Shown: piece after piece, positions 1 through 11,700 of the stretch
How positions within the stretch are numbered: the first letter of the stretch is position 1
Layout of the letters: every line of letters begins with the position of its first letter
NCBI GenBank assembly: GCA_949316495.1
Contig: OX439012.1
Location: 26,258,166 to 26,322,165 of the forward strand
Length of the DNA: 64,000 nucleotides
Direction: 5' to 3'
Origin: Amphiduros pacificus
Taxonomy: Eukaryota; Annelida; Polychaeta; Phyllodocida; Hesionidae
Program-made: the position numbers and the translations under genes
Notes under the pieces: model-generated
What the model was told of the DNA's origin: nothing
Databases searched by the model: none
The model's input: the letters and a program-made list of their open reading frames with translations, nothing else

Positions 1-139
1 CTGTTTATGCGGCATAATTTCACGTTTTTTTCACTCTTTTCATTTAATCATTTTCCTCACAGCCTTCACTGGATTCGCTCCTGTACGCTAGAATTAAAAG
101 ATCACATCAAAATTGAAAGCCCCTTGTAAAATTAGATTA

Positions 140-260
140 ATGTTGCTTTTTGGCTATGCAGAGCATAGCTTCTGCAACAAGGGGGGATTTTATTGCCATT
201 CCATCTGTCCGTCAACTTTGATCTTCTCCTCTGAAACTATTGGTCGGAATTTTGAGCTAT
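140..260. repeat. Possible dispersed non-coding repeat fragment
   Basis: The stretch with GCAGAGCATAGCTTCTGC (a near-palindromic segment), a G-run at 181-186, and TCTGTCCGTC followed by TTTGATCTTCTCCTCTGAAAC recalls dispersed repeats I associate with invertebrate genomes. The recognition rests on sequence style alone; no ends or family can be assigned. Confidence 0.25.
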
Positions 261-559
261 TAGTAGGTAAGGTGTATTTTTCATAAACCAATTCTATCTG
301 TATTCCATCAGGCTCAGATTTCCCCATATCTTTTTATGACTTTTTGATAAAATCTTAAAGCTATCACTGAGCTGTCAAGGAAATGTAACATACATTCTGA
401 TTGACTGAAATCATCATCTGTCCAGGTCTGCTTATGGAAAGGATTCAAGTATTCATTTATGAAGCAAGTTGCTGGCTTTTCCATAATGTGTTCAAAAACA
501 TTACAAAAAAGCAATGATCAGCATAGTTCAGGGGCTATTATCCTGTGTTTATACACTTT
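261..559. other. Flank without recognisable gene
   Basis: A 66-codon open frame on the minus strand (314-514) has no recognised domain and no clear splice context. Nothing else stands out. Confidence 0.4.
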
Positions 560-750
560 GCATGGGTACTGACTGATTCATTGTGGGGAGTTACCTGTAA
601 GTTTGAATAAACATCGTTTCAGTCATATTATGGCGGGACCAACTTGAAAAAGATAGATCAATGTGTAATGTGTGTTCAATCTCTGGCCCTGGTGGGTTTC
701 AAACTCGCAACCTATGTTTGATTATAAAGCCACATTTACCAGTCATGCCA
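560..750 (-). mobile_element. Degenerate tRNA-derived SINE-like fragment
   Basis: On the minus strand, 750-684 resembles a tRNA: an A-box-like GGCATGACTGGT near the start, an anticodon-arm-like stretch, and a B-box-like GCGAGTTTGAAACCC at 694-708. The following bases down to about 560 include TGACTGAAACGATGTTTATTC, similar in style to the tails of tRNA-derived SINEs in invertebrates. No acceptor stem closes cleanly, so it is not a functional tRNA gene. Family and exact ends cannot be set from the sequence alone. Confidence 0.45.
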
Positions 751-1978
751 AAAACCAATGTATTGCATGAACACAAAAGCTAATGTGTAATATCATGTAG
801 GGTTAATATAATAAACAGGAGAGCAGAGAGGATTCTTTACATTCACGAGAAATATACAATCATCATAACATACACAAATAAATAACTTCAAATACTATTC
901 TCATTAGAGGCCTTGCCAAATATTAAAAGTTGTTTTGCAAGGTTGAACAGTTCTGGACGATTATCATTTAGACTTGAAAGTTGCTTTGTTTGAAATTGAA
1001 CCATTCATTCACTTCGTTAAAGCAAATAACTGCATCTAAAGGAAGATGAGCTCCAGAAAAGAAGAATTGAGGTAACTACATCATGCAGAGTAAAAATTAT
1101 CAAGGATGGAACTGAGAGATTTAAATATGTCATTATCCCTTGGCTTCTAGTCCTGATGATAAGATTGTCTGCAGCTTTGAGGTGGTGCTGTACTAATGGT
1201 CGTCCTTTCTTTTATCTTGAACAGATTCTGTAAATAGCCTCTCGACTCTGAACTTGGAGTTAGTTTTGTTTTAAAGGTGGATGAGTTAATATCCATCAGA
1301 TATCACTCACAAAAAAAACAACTGCATAATGAGAACCAAACCATTTTATTTAGAACCTGATCAAATTTGTGCCCAAGAATGGCACTTTGATGGTTCATAT
1401 TTGATGTTTAAGCCTGGCAATTGTTAAAGACGTCTTCAACGAAATGATATGTTTAGTGTATTTCCTATAAATTTAAGACCTAGGATGTATTTTAAAGAGT
1501 AGATAAAAGTATTCCAAAATAAAAGAATTTCAAGATATGTTGCTTCAATTGAAAACTATATATCTCTCTAAATTTGATTTTCCAAAAACATTTAGCATTT
1601 GGAGAATATATTCCCATGATATTGGTCATTTTCAATTTAATTTTTTTTCTGGAGATTGTGGATTTATTTTTGTAAATAATTAATAATACTAATTTCCAAT
1701 ACTATGCATCCAACACACCTATGTAACTTATTTCATAGCATATTGGTGAGTAGTATTTCCAATGGAGAGAAAATATATGGCAAGAATTTTATTGAAAAGT
1801 ATAAAGGGCTTTCTCAATGTTTAATTAGTTGCACTGTTGCATTGCAAATGACTTAAATGAATACACGGAATTGACGATATTATATTTTATACCACAATTC
1901 TTCATATATCGTGAACATTTGGCTCAATTCGGCACATGACCATTTGTTCATTAAAGTGCAAATCCGTTGCAACTAATC
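751..1978. other. AT-rich non-coding flank
   Basis: No long open frame, domain or tandem repeat was seen. There are AATAAA-like hexamers on the minus strand at 1345-1350, 1663-1668 and 1788-1793, unremarkable in AT-rich sequence. This could be 3' flank or a distal 3' intron of the FN2 gene. Confidence 0.5.
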
Positions 1979-2362
1979 ACAGACGAGTCAGAGAAATATA
2001 GAGTGAAACTTAAATTTCGCATTAGAGACTAGTCAGCATGAGAAATGAAGAGCAATACCTAAATTTCTCATTAGGGACAAGTTAGGGTAAGAAATGAAGA
2101 GCAATACCTAAATTTCACATTGAAGACAAGTCGGAATAAGAAATGTAGACCAATACCTAATCTCTCATTGAAGACTAGTCAGAGTTAGAAATGTAGAGCA
2201 AAACCTAAATTCCTCATTGAAGAGTTGTCGGAATAAGAAATGTAGACCAATACCTAATTTCTCATTGAAGACTAGTTAGAATAAGAAATGTAGAGCAATA
2301 CCTTAATTTCTCATTAGAGACTAGTCAGAATGAGAGATCTTGAGCAATGTCTAAATTTTAAT
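1979..2362. repeat. Minisatellite, 48-49-bp period, about 8 diverged copies
   Basis: Successive copies share the pattern AGACTAGTCAG, AGAAATGTAGAGCAATACC, TAAATTTCTCATT. Full copies measure 48 or 49 bases; the first and last are partial or more diverged. There is no shared reading frame and no similarity to the FN2 unit. It lies about 220 bp below the array edge. Confidence 0.85.
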
Positions 2363-2614
2363 AGCAAAATTAGGTGTTTTAAAAATATTGTCATAAAATA
2401 GCCAATATGTCAACAATAGTCATAAAGTACAAATTAATCAGAATCTCCTGCCTTTGTGAATTTATATGAAACATCACAAATAATTGGATTCCAAGAGAGA
2501 TTACTTCATCATAGTGCTAAGAGTTGTCACCTGATATATTTAAGATAAATCGAAGGTAACACTCACAGCACATGAATGTAAGTAAATGAAGGGGACGGTA
2601 CACACATGGCTCCA

Positions 2615-2727
2615 TTAGCATTTCCACCTGCACCTGCACTGGTAGTTAGTGAGGTGGTTGTTTCTGGTGGGGGTAGAAGTAGTCAGTGTTGTAGTTTCAA
2701 TTGTTGTTGTAGTGTCACATAGAATCC
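2615..2727 (-). CDS. Hybrid edge exon with in-frame stop, candidate terminal exon
   Basis: Acceptor TTTTGACAG precedes 2727 as in exon B. The exon starts as exon B (Cys, then a Thr-rich run), then switches within the linker to exon A sequence in a different frame and reads 36 codons to TAA at 2615-2617. The tail contains three Cys and several basic residues and is not an FN2 domain. Below the stop, FN2-like sequence continues in degraded form to about 2585, and a donor-like GTGAGT lies at about 2562-2567, so this is a decayed A/B hybrid exon. It could be the true last exon or a non-functional relic at the array edge. The adjoining intron (2728-3212) is also more diverged than in inner units. 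An ATTAAA on the minus strand at 2357-2362 is a weak candidate polyadenylation signal. Confidence 0.5.
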
Positions 2728-5700
2728 CTGTCAAAATATGCAATATTTATGAAAATTACCAAATGATAATGAATCTATGTCTCAGCCCACCAGCTGCAAG
2801 ATCGATCTTAGCTGTAAAGCAAAATATTAAATGCTCCAATCAGCATACAAACAAAGAATCTCTTTCTTATCTTCCATCATATTAATACTTTCAAACTAAT
2901 CTATTTGATCAAAATTGGGCTAACATGAAGCCAATGGTCAAAATGACCAGATAAAGAGTACCAAGCTAAAGTTGAGAAATGGGCATGCCTTACAGACATT
3001 CCTGTATGCATATGTGGCAGTCCCTCGGAAACCAGAAAAAAAACTCTAATTGATTCTAAGCACACACTTGACACAATGTCAAGAAGAAAGCAGCATGAAG
3101 GAATATTCAGAGATGATTACTCATTTGTCGCAAAGGAGACAGAGGCTAGATCATATGTTGGAGAAGGATATCTTTTAGCAGCATTTCTTCCAAGCCTGAC
3201 AGAATGACCTACCGGCACACACTCCCCATAGTCCATCGGTATCATAACTGGAAGTGGTGGCACACCAAGGATCTTGGGAATTAAGGTTGATGCATTCATA
3301 ACGTGCCACCCCTTGGTAGGTGAATGGAAAGACACACATGGCTCCATTAGCATTTCCACCAGTAGTGAATGTGGCACATGGTGTTGTACCTGCACTGGTA
3401 GTTAGTGAGGTGGTTGTTTCTGGTGGGGTAGTGGTATCACAGACTGTGCCTAGAAATTAAAACTTTATTATTGGCTTTCAAATATCACAATCACAGTAAT
3501 TTGATGACAATGAATAGCTTACACTTGATAGCCTGCCAAAGAATGAATTCCAAATCAAATTCAAAATGTTAAGACTGAAATGGAAATGTTTTAAAATGAG
3601 ACTTGAGTGTGTGTGACACACTTTTTGACTGTCATGTGCTAAATGGTTGGTAGCATACTTGTCAACCTGACCTACCCTGACAGTTGCCCCATAAGCCATC
3701 TACATCATAGTTGCCGGTAGTTGCACACCAAAGCTCTCCATTGTGGTCCAGTGTTGTACACTGATAGTATGCAACACCTTTGTAAGTGAAAGGGAATGTG
3801 CACATTGCACCTTTGGCATTGCCACCACTTGTGAATGTTGCACATGGAGTTGTGCCACCAGTTGTAGTCAGTGTTGTAGTTTCAATTGTTGTTGTAGTGT
3901 CACATAGAGTCCCTGTCAAAATATGCAATGTGACTATTACCAAATCATAATAAATCTATGTCTCAGCCCACCAGCTGCAAGATCGATCTTGGCTGTAAAG
4001 CAAAATATTAATGCTCCAATCAGCATACAGACAAAGCATCTCTTTCTTTTCTTCCCTCATGTCAGTACTTTCAAGCTAATCTATTTGATCATCAAAATTT
4101 GGCAAACATGAAGCCAATGGTCAAAATGACCAGATAAAGAGTACCAAGCTAAAGTTGAGAAATGGGCATGCCTTACGGACATTCCTGTATGCATTTGTGG
4201 CAGTCCCTCGGAAACCAGAAAAAAAACTCTAATTGATTCTAAGCACACACTTGACACAATGTCAAGAAGAAAGCAGCATGAAGGAATATTCAGAGATGAT
4301 TACTCATTTGTCGCAAAGGAGACAGAGGCTAGATCACATGTTGGAGAAGGATATCTTTTAGCAGCATTTATTCCAAGCCTGACAGAATGACCTACCGGCA
4401 CACACTCCCCATAGTCCATCGGTATCATAACTGGAAGTGGTGGCACACCAAGGATCTTGGGAATTAAGGTTGATGCATTCATAACGTGCCACCCCTTGGT
4501 AGGTGAATGGAAAGACACACATGGCTCCATTAGCATTTCCACCAGTAGTGAATGTGGCACATGGTGTTGTACCTGCACTGGTAGTTAGTGAGGTGGTTGT
4601 TTCTGGTGGGGTAGTGGTATCACAGACTGTGCCTAGAAATTAAAACTTTATTATTGGCTTTCAAATATCACAATCACAGTAATTTGATGACAATGAATAG
4701 CTTACACTTGATAGCCTGCCAAAGAATGAATTCCAAATCAAATTCAAAATGTTAAGACTGAAATGGAAATGTTTTAAAATGAGACTTGAGTGTGTGTGAC
4801 ACACTTTTTGACTGTCATGTGCTAAATGGTTGGTAGCATACTTGTCAACCTGACCTACCCTGACAGTTGCCCCATAAGCCATCTACATCATAGTTGCCGG
4901 TAGTTGCACACCAAAGCTCTCCATTGTGGTCCAGTGTTGTACACTGATAGTATGCAATACCTTTGTAAGTGAAAGGGAATGTGCACATTGCACCTTTGGC
5001 ATTGCCACCACTTGTGAATGTTGCACATGGAGTTGTGCCACCAGTTGTAGTCAGTGTTGTAGTTTCAATTGTTGTTGTAGTGTCACATAGAGTCCCTGTC
5101 AAAATATGCAATGTGACTATTACCAAATCATAATAAATCTATGTCTCAGCCCACCAGCTGCAAGATCGATCTTGGCTGTAAAGCAAAATATTAATGCTCC
5201 AATCAGCATACAGACACAGCATCTCTTTCTTTTCTTCCCTCATGTCAGTACTTTCAAGCTAATCTATTTGATCATCAAAATTTGGCAAACATGAAGCCAA
5301 TGGTCAAAATGACCAGATAAAGAGTACCAAGCTAAAGTTGAGAAATGGGCATGCCTTACGGACATTCCTGTATGCATATGTGGCAGTCCCTCGGAAACCA
5401 GAAAAAAAACTCTAATTGATTCTAAGCACACACTTGACACAATGTCAAGAAGAAAGCAGCATGAAGGAATATTCAGAGATGATTACTCATTTGTCGCAAA
5501 GGAGACAGAGGCTAGATCATATGTTGGAGAAGGATATCTTTTAGCAGCATTTCTTCCAAGCCTGACAGAATGACCTACCGGCACACACTCCCCATAGTCC
5601 ATCGGTATCATAACTGGAAGTGGTGGCACACCAAGGATCTTGGGAATTAAGGTTGATGCATTCATAACGTGCCACCCCTTGGTAGGTGAATGGAAAGACA

Positions 5701-8700
5701 CACATGGCTCCATTAGCATTTCCACCAGTAGTGAATGTGGCACATGGTGTTGTACCTGCACTGGTAGTTAGTGAGGTGGTTGTTTCTGGTGGGGTAGTGG
5801 TATCACAGACTGTGCCTAGAAATTAAAACTTTATTATTGGCTTTCAAATATCACAATCACAGTAATTTGATGACAATGAATAGCTTACACTTGATAGCCT
5901 GCCAAAGAATGAATTCCAAATCAAATTCAAAATGTTAAGACTGAAATGGAAATGTTTTAAAATGAGACTTGAGTGTGTGTGACACACTCTTTGACTGTCA
6001 TGTGCTAAATGGTTGGTAGCATACTTGTCAACCTGACCTACCCTGACAGTTGCCCCATAAGCCATCTACATCATAGTTGCCGGTAGTTGCACACCAAAGC
6101 TCTCCATTGTGGTCCAGTGTTGTACACTGATAGTATGCAACACCTTTGTAAGTGAAAGGGAATGTGCACATTGCACCTTTGGCATTGCCACCACTTGTGA
6201 ATGTTGCACATGGAGTTGTGCCACCAGTTGTAGTCAGTGTTGTAGTTTCAATTGTTGTTGTAGTGTCACATAGAGTCCCTGTCAAAATATGCAATGTGAC
6301 TATTACCAAATCATAATAAATCTATGTCTCAGCCCACCAGCTGCAAGATCGATCTTGGCTGTAAAGCAAAATATTAATGCTCCAATCAGCATACAGACAC
6401 AGCATCTCTTTCTTTTCTTCCCTCATGTCAGTACTTTCAAGCTAATCTATTTGATCATCAAAATTTGGCAAACATGAAGCCAATGGTCAAAATGACCAGA
6501 TAAAGAGTACCAAGCTAAAGTTGAGAAATGGGCATGCCTTACGGACATTCCTGTATGCATATGTGGCAGTCCCTCGGAAACCAGAAAAAAAACTCTAATT
6601 GATTCTAAGCACACACTTGACACAATGTCAAGAAGAGAGCAGCAAGAAGGAATATTCAGAGATGATTACTCATTTGTCGCAAAGGAGACAGAGGCTAGAT
6701 CATATGTTGGAGAAGGATATCTTTTAGCAGCATTTCTTCCAAGCCTGACAGAATGACCTACCGGCACACACTCCCCATAGTCCATCGGTATCATAACTGG
6801 AAGTGGTGGCACACCAAGGATCTTGGGAATTAAGGTTGATGCATTCATAACGTGCCACCCCTTGGTAGGTGAATGGAAAGACACACATGGCTCCATTAGC
6901 ATTTCCACCAGTAGTGAATGTGGCACATGGTGTTGTACCTGCACTGGTAGTTAGTGAGGTGGTTGTTTCTGGTGGGGTAGTGGTATCACAGACTGTGCCT
7001 AGAAATTAAAACTTTATTATTGGCTTTCAAATATCACAATCACAGTAATTTGATGACAATGAATAGCTTACACTTGATAGCCTGCCAAAGAATGAATTCC
7101 AAATCAAATTCAAAATGTTAAGACTGAAATGGAAATGTTTTAAAATGAGACTTGAGTGTGTGTGACACACTCTTTGACTGTCATGTGCTAAATGGTTGGT
7201 AGCATACTTGTCAACCTGACCTACCCTGACAGTTGCCCCATAAGCCATCTACATCATAGTTGCCGGTAGTTGCACACCAAAGCTCTCCATTGTGGTCCAG
7301 TGTTGTACACTGATAGTATGCAACACCTTTGTAAGTGAAAGGGAATGTGCACATTGCACCTTTGGCATTGCCACCACTTGTGAATGTTGCACATGGAGTT
7401 GTGCCACCAGTTGTAGTCAGTGTTGTAGTTTCAATTGTTGTTGTAGTGTCACATAGAGTCCCTGTCAAAATATGCAATGTGACTATTACCAAATCATAAT
7501 AAATCTATGTCTCAGCCCACCAGCTGCAAGATCGATCTTGGCTGTAAAGCAAAATATTAATGCTCCAATCAGCATACAGACAAAGCATCTCTTTCTTTTC
7601 TTCCCTCATGTCAGTACTTTCAAGCTAATCTATTTGATCATCAAAATTTGGCAAACATGAAGCCAATGGTCAAAATGACCAGATAAAGAGTACCAAGCTA
7701 AAGTTGAGAAATGGGAATGCCTTACGGACATTCCTGTATGCATATGTGGCAGTCCCTCGGAAACCAGAAAAAAAACTCTAATTGATTCTAAGCACACACT
7801 TGACACAATGTCAAGAAGAAAGCAGCATGAAGGAATATTCAGAGATGATTACTCATTTGTCGCAAAGGAGACAGAGGCTAGATCATATGTTGGAGAAGGA
7901 TATCTTTTAGCAGCATTTCTTCCAAGCCTGACAGAATGACCTACCGGCACACACTCCCCATAGTCCATCGGTATCATAACTGGAAGTGGTGGCACACCAA
8001 GGATCTTGGGAATTAAGGTTGATGCATTCATAACGTGCCACCCCTTGGTAGGTGAATGGAAAGACACACATGGCTCCATTAGCATTTCCACCAGTAGTGA
8101 ATGTGGCACATGGTGTTGTACCTGCACTGGTAGTTAGTGAGGTGGTTGTTTCTGGTGGGGTAGTGGTATCACAGACTGTGCCTAGAAATTAAAACTTTAT
8201 TATTGGCTTTCAAATATCACAATCACAGTAATTTGATGACAATGAATAGCTTACACTTGATAGCCTGCCAAAGAATGAATTCCAAATCAAATTCAAAATG
8301 TTAAGACTGAAATGGAAATGTTTTAAAATGAGACTTGAGTGTGTGTGACACACTTTTTGACTGTCATGTGCTAAATGGTTGGTAGCATACTTGTCAACCT
8401 GACCTACCCTGACAGTTGCCCCATAAGCCATCTACATCATAGTTGCCGGTAGTTGCACACCAAAGCTCTCCATTGTGGTCCAGTGTTGTACACTGATAGT
8501 ATGCAACACCTTTGTAAGTGAAAGGGAATGTGCACATTGCACCTTTGGCATTGCCACCACTTGTGAATGTTGCACATGGAGTTGTGCCACCAGTTGTAGT
8601 CAGTGTTGTAGTTTCAATTGTTGTTGTAGTGTCACATAGAGTCCCTGTCAAAATATGCAATGTGACTATTACCAAATCATAATAAATCTATGTCTCAGCC

Positions 8701-11700
8701 CACCAGCTGCAAGATCGATCTTGGCTGTAAAGCAAAATATTAATGCTCCAATCAGCATACAGACACAGCATCTCTTTCTTTTCTTCCCTCATGTCAGTAC
8801 TTTCAAGCTAATCTATTTGATCATCAAAATTTGGCAAACATGAAGCCAATGGTCAAAATGACCAGATAAAGAGTACCAAGCTAAAGTTGAGAAATGGGCA
8901 TGCCTTACGGACATTCCTGTATGCATATGTGGCAGTCCCTCGGAAACCAGAAAAAAAACTCTAATTGATTCTAAGCACACACTTGACACAATGTCAAGAA
9001 GAGAGCAGCAAGAAGGAATATTCAGAGATGATTACTCATTTGTCGCAAAGGAGACAGAGGCTAGATCATATGTTGGAGAAGGATATCTTTTAGCAGCATT
9101 TCTTCCAAGCCTGACAGAATGACCTACCGGCACACACTCCCCATAGTCCATCGGTATCATAACTGGAAGTGGTGGCACACCAAGGATCTTGGGAATTAAG
9201 GTTGATGCATTCATAACGTGCCACCCCTTGGTAGGTGAATGGAAAGACACACATGGCTCCATTAGCATTTCCACCAGTAGTGAATGTGGCACATGGTGTT
9301 GTACCTGCACTGGTAGTTAGTGAGGTGGTTGTTTCTGGTGGGGTAGTGGTATCACAGACTGTGCCTAGAAATTAAAACTTTATTATTGGCTTTCAAATAT
9401 CACAATCACAGTAATTTGATGACAATGAATAGCTTACACTTGATAGCCTGCCAAAGAATGAATTCCAAATCAAATTCAAAATGTTAAGACTGAAATGGAA
9501 ATGTTTTAAAATGAGACTTGAGTGTGTGTGACACACTCTTTGACTGTCATGTGCTAAATGGTTGGTAGCATACTTGTCAACCTGACCTACCCTGACAGTT
9601 GCCCCATAAGCCATCTACATCATAGTTGCCGGTAGTTGCACACCAAAGCTCTCCATTGTGGTCCAGTGTTGTACACTGATAGTATGCAACACCTTTGTAA
9701 GTGAAAGGGAATGTGCACATTGCACCTTTGGCATTGCCACCACTTGTGAATGTTGCACATGGAGTTGTGCCACCAGTTGTAGTCAGTGTTGTAGTTTCAA
9801 TTGTTGTTGTAGTGTCACATAGAGTCCCTGTCAAAATATGCAATGTGACTATTACCAAATCATAATAAATCTATGTCTCAGCCCACCAGCTGCAAGATCG
9901 ATCTTGGCTGTAAAGCAAAATATTAATGCTCCAATCAGCATACAGACAAAGCATCTCTTTCTTTTCTTCCCTCATGTCAGTACTTTCAAGCTAATCTATT
10001 TGATCATCAAAATTTGGCAAACATGAAGCCAATGGTCAAAATGACCAGATAAAGAGTACCAAGCTAAAGTTGAGAAATGGGCATGCCTTACGGACATTCC
10101 TGTATGCATATGTGGCAGTCCCTCGGAAACCAGAAAAAAAACTCTAATTGATTCTAAGCACACACTTGACACAATGTCAAGAAGAAAGCAGCATGAAGGA
10201 ATATTCAGAGATGATTACTCATTTGTCGCAAAGGAGACAGAGGCTAGATCATATGTTGGAGAAGGATATCTTTTAGCAGCATTTCTTCCAAGCCTGACAG
10301 AATGACCTACCGGCACACACTCCCCATAGTCCATCGGTATCATAACTGGAAGTGGTGGCACACCAAGGATCTTGGGAATTAAGGTTGATGCATTCATAAC
10401 GTGCCACCCCTTGGTAGGTGAATGGAAAGACACACATGGCTCCATTAGCATTTCCACCAGTAGTGAATGTGGCACATGGTGTTGTACCTGCACTGGTAGT
10501 TAGTGAGGTGGTTGTTTCTGGTGGGGTAGTGGTATCACAGACTGTGCCTAGAAATTAAAACTTTATTATTGGCTTTCAAATATCACAATCACAGTAATTT
10601 GATGACAATGAATAGCTTACACTTGATAGCCTGCCAAAGAATGAATTCCAAATCAAATTCAAAATGTTAAGACTGAAATGGAAATGTTTTAAAATGAGAC
10701 TTGAGTGTGTGTGACACACTTTTTGACTGTCATGTGCTAAATGGTTGGTAGCATACTTGTCAACCTGACCTACCCTGACAGTTGCCCCATAAGCCATCTA
10801 CATCATAGTTGCCGGTAGTTGCACACCAAAGCTCTCCATTGTGGTCCAGTGTTGTACACTGATAGTATGCAACACCTTTGTAAGTGAAAGGGAATGTGCA
10901 CATTGCACCTTTGGCATTGCCACCACTTGTGAATGTTGCACATGGAGTTGTGCCACCAGTTGTAGTCAGTGTTGTAGTTTCAATTGTTGTTGTAGTGTCA
11001 CATAGAGTCCCTGTCAAAATATGCAATGTGACTATTACCAAATCATAATAAATCTATGTCTCAGCCCACCAGCTGCAAGATCGATCTTGGCTGTAAAGCA
11101 AAATATTAATGCTCCAATCAGCATACAGACACAGCATCTCTTTCTTTTCTTCCCTCATGTCAGTACTTTCAAGCTAATCTATTTGATCATCAAAATTTGG
11201 CAAACATGAAGCCAATGGTCAAAATGACCAGATAAAGAGTACCAAGCTAAAGTTGAGAAATGGGCATGCCTTACGGACATTCCTGTATGCATATGTGGCA
11301 GTCCCTCGGAAACCAGAAAAAAAACTCTAATTGATTCTAAGCACACACTTGACACAATGTCAAGAAGAAAGCAGCATGAAGGAATATTCAGAGATGATTA
11401 CTCATTTGTCGCAAAGGAGACAGAGGCTAGATCATATGTTGGAGAAGGATATCTTTTAGCAGCATTTCTTCCAAGCCTGACAGAATGACCTACCGGCACA
11501 CACTCCCCATAGTCCATCGGTATCATAACTGGAAGTGGTGGCACACCAAGGATCTTGGGAATTAAGGTTGATGCATTCATAACGTGCCACCCCTTGGTAG
11601 GTGAATGGAAAGACACACATGGCTCCATTAGCATTTCCACCAGTAGTGAATGTGGCACATGGTGTTGTACCTGCACTGGTAGTTAGTGAGGTGGTTGTTT

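Noticed and set aside
314-514. 66-codon minus-strand open frame in the left flank
   Set aside because: No domain, splice context or similarity that I recognise; its length is within chance.
684-750. Functional tRNA gene on the minus strand
   Set aside because: A-box and B-box resemblance is present, but the arms do not pair well; a SINE head or tRNA relic is more likely.
2649-2885. 78-codon plus-strand open frame at the array edge
   Set aside because: It is antisense to the hybrid exon; its Val-rich start is the complement of the Thr-rich linker.
3117-3395. 92-codon minus-strand open frame recurring in each unit
   Set aside because: It is an out-of-frame shadow across exon A and its donor; the FN2 motif lies in a different frame of the same strand.
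3478-3699. 73-codon minus-strand open frame recurring in each unit
   Set aside because: It begins out of frame inside exon B and runs through the 226-bp intron; no domain is present.
3923-4111. 62-codon plus-strand open frame recurring in each unit
   Set aside because: It lies in the 483-bp intron on the opposite strand, has no recognisable domain, and is repeated only because the unit is repeated.
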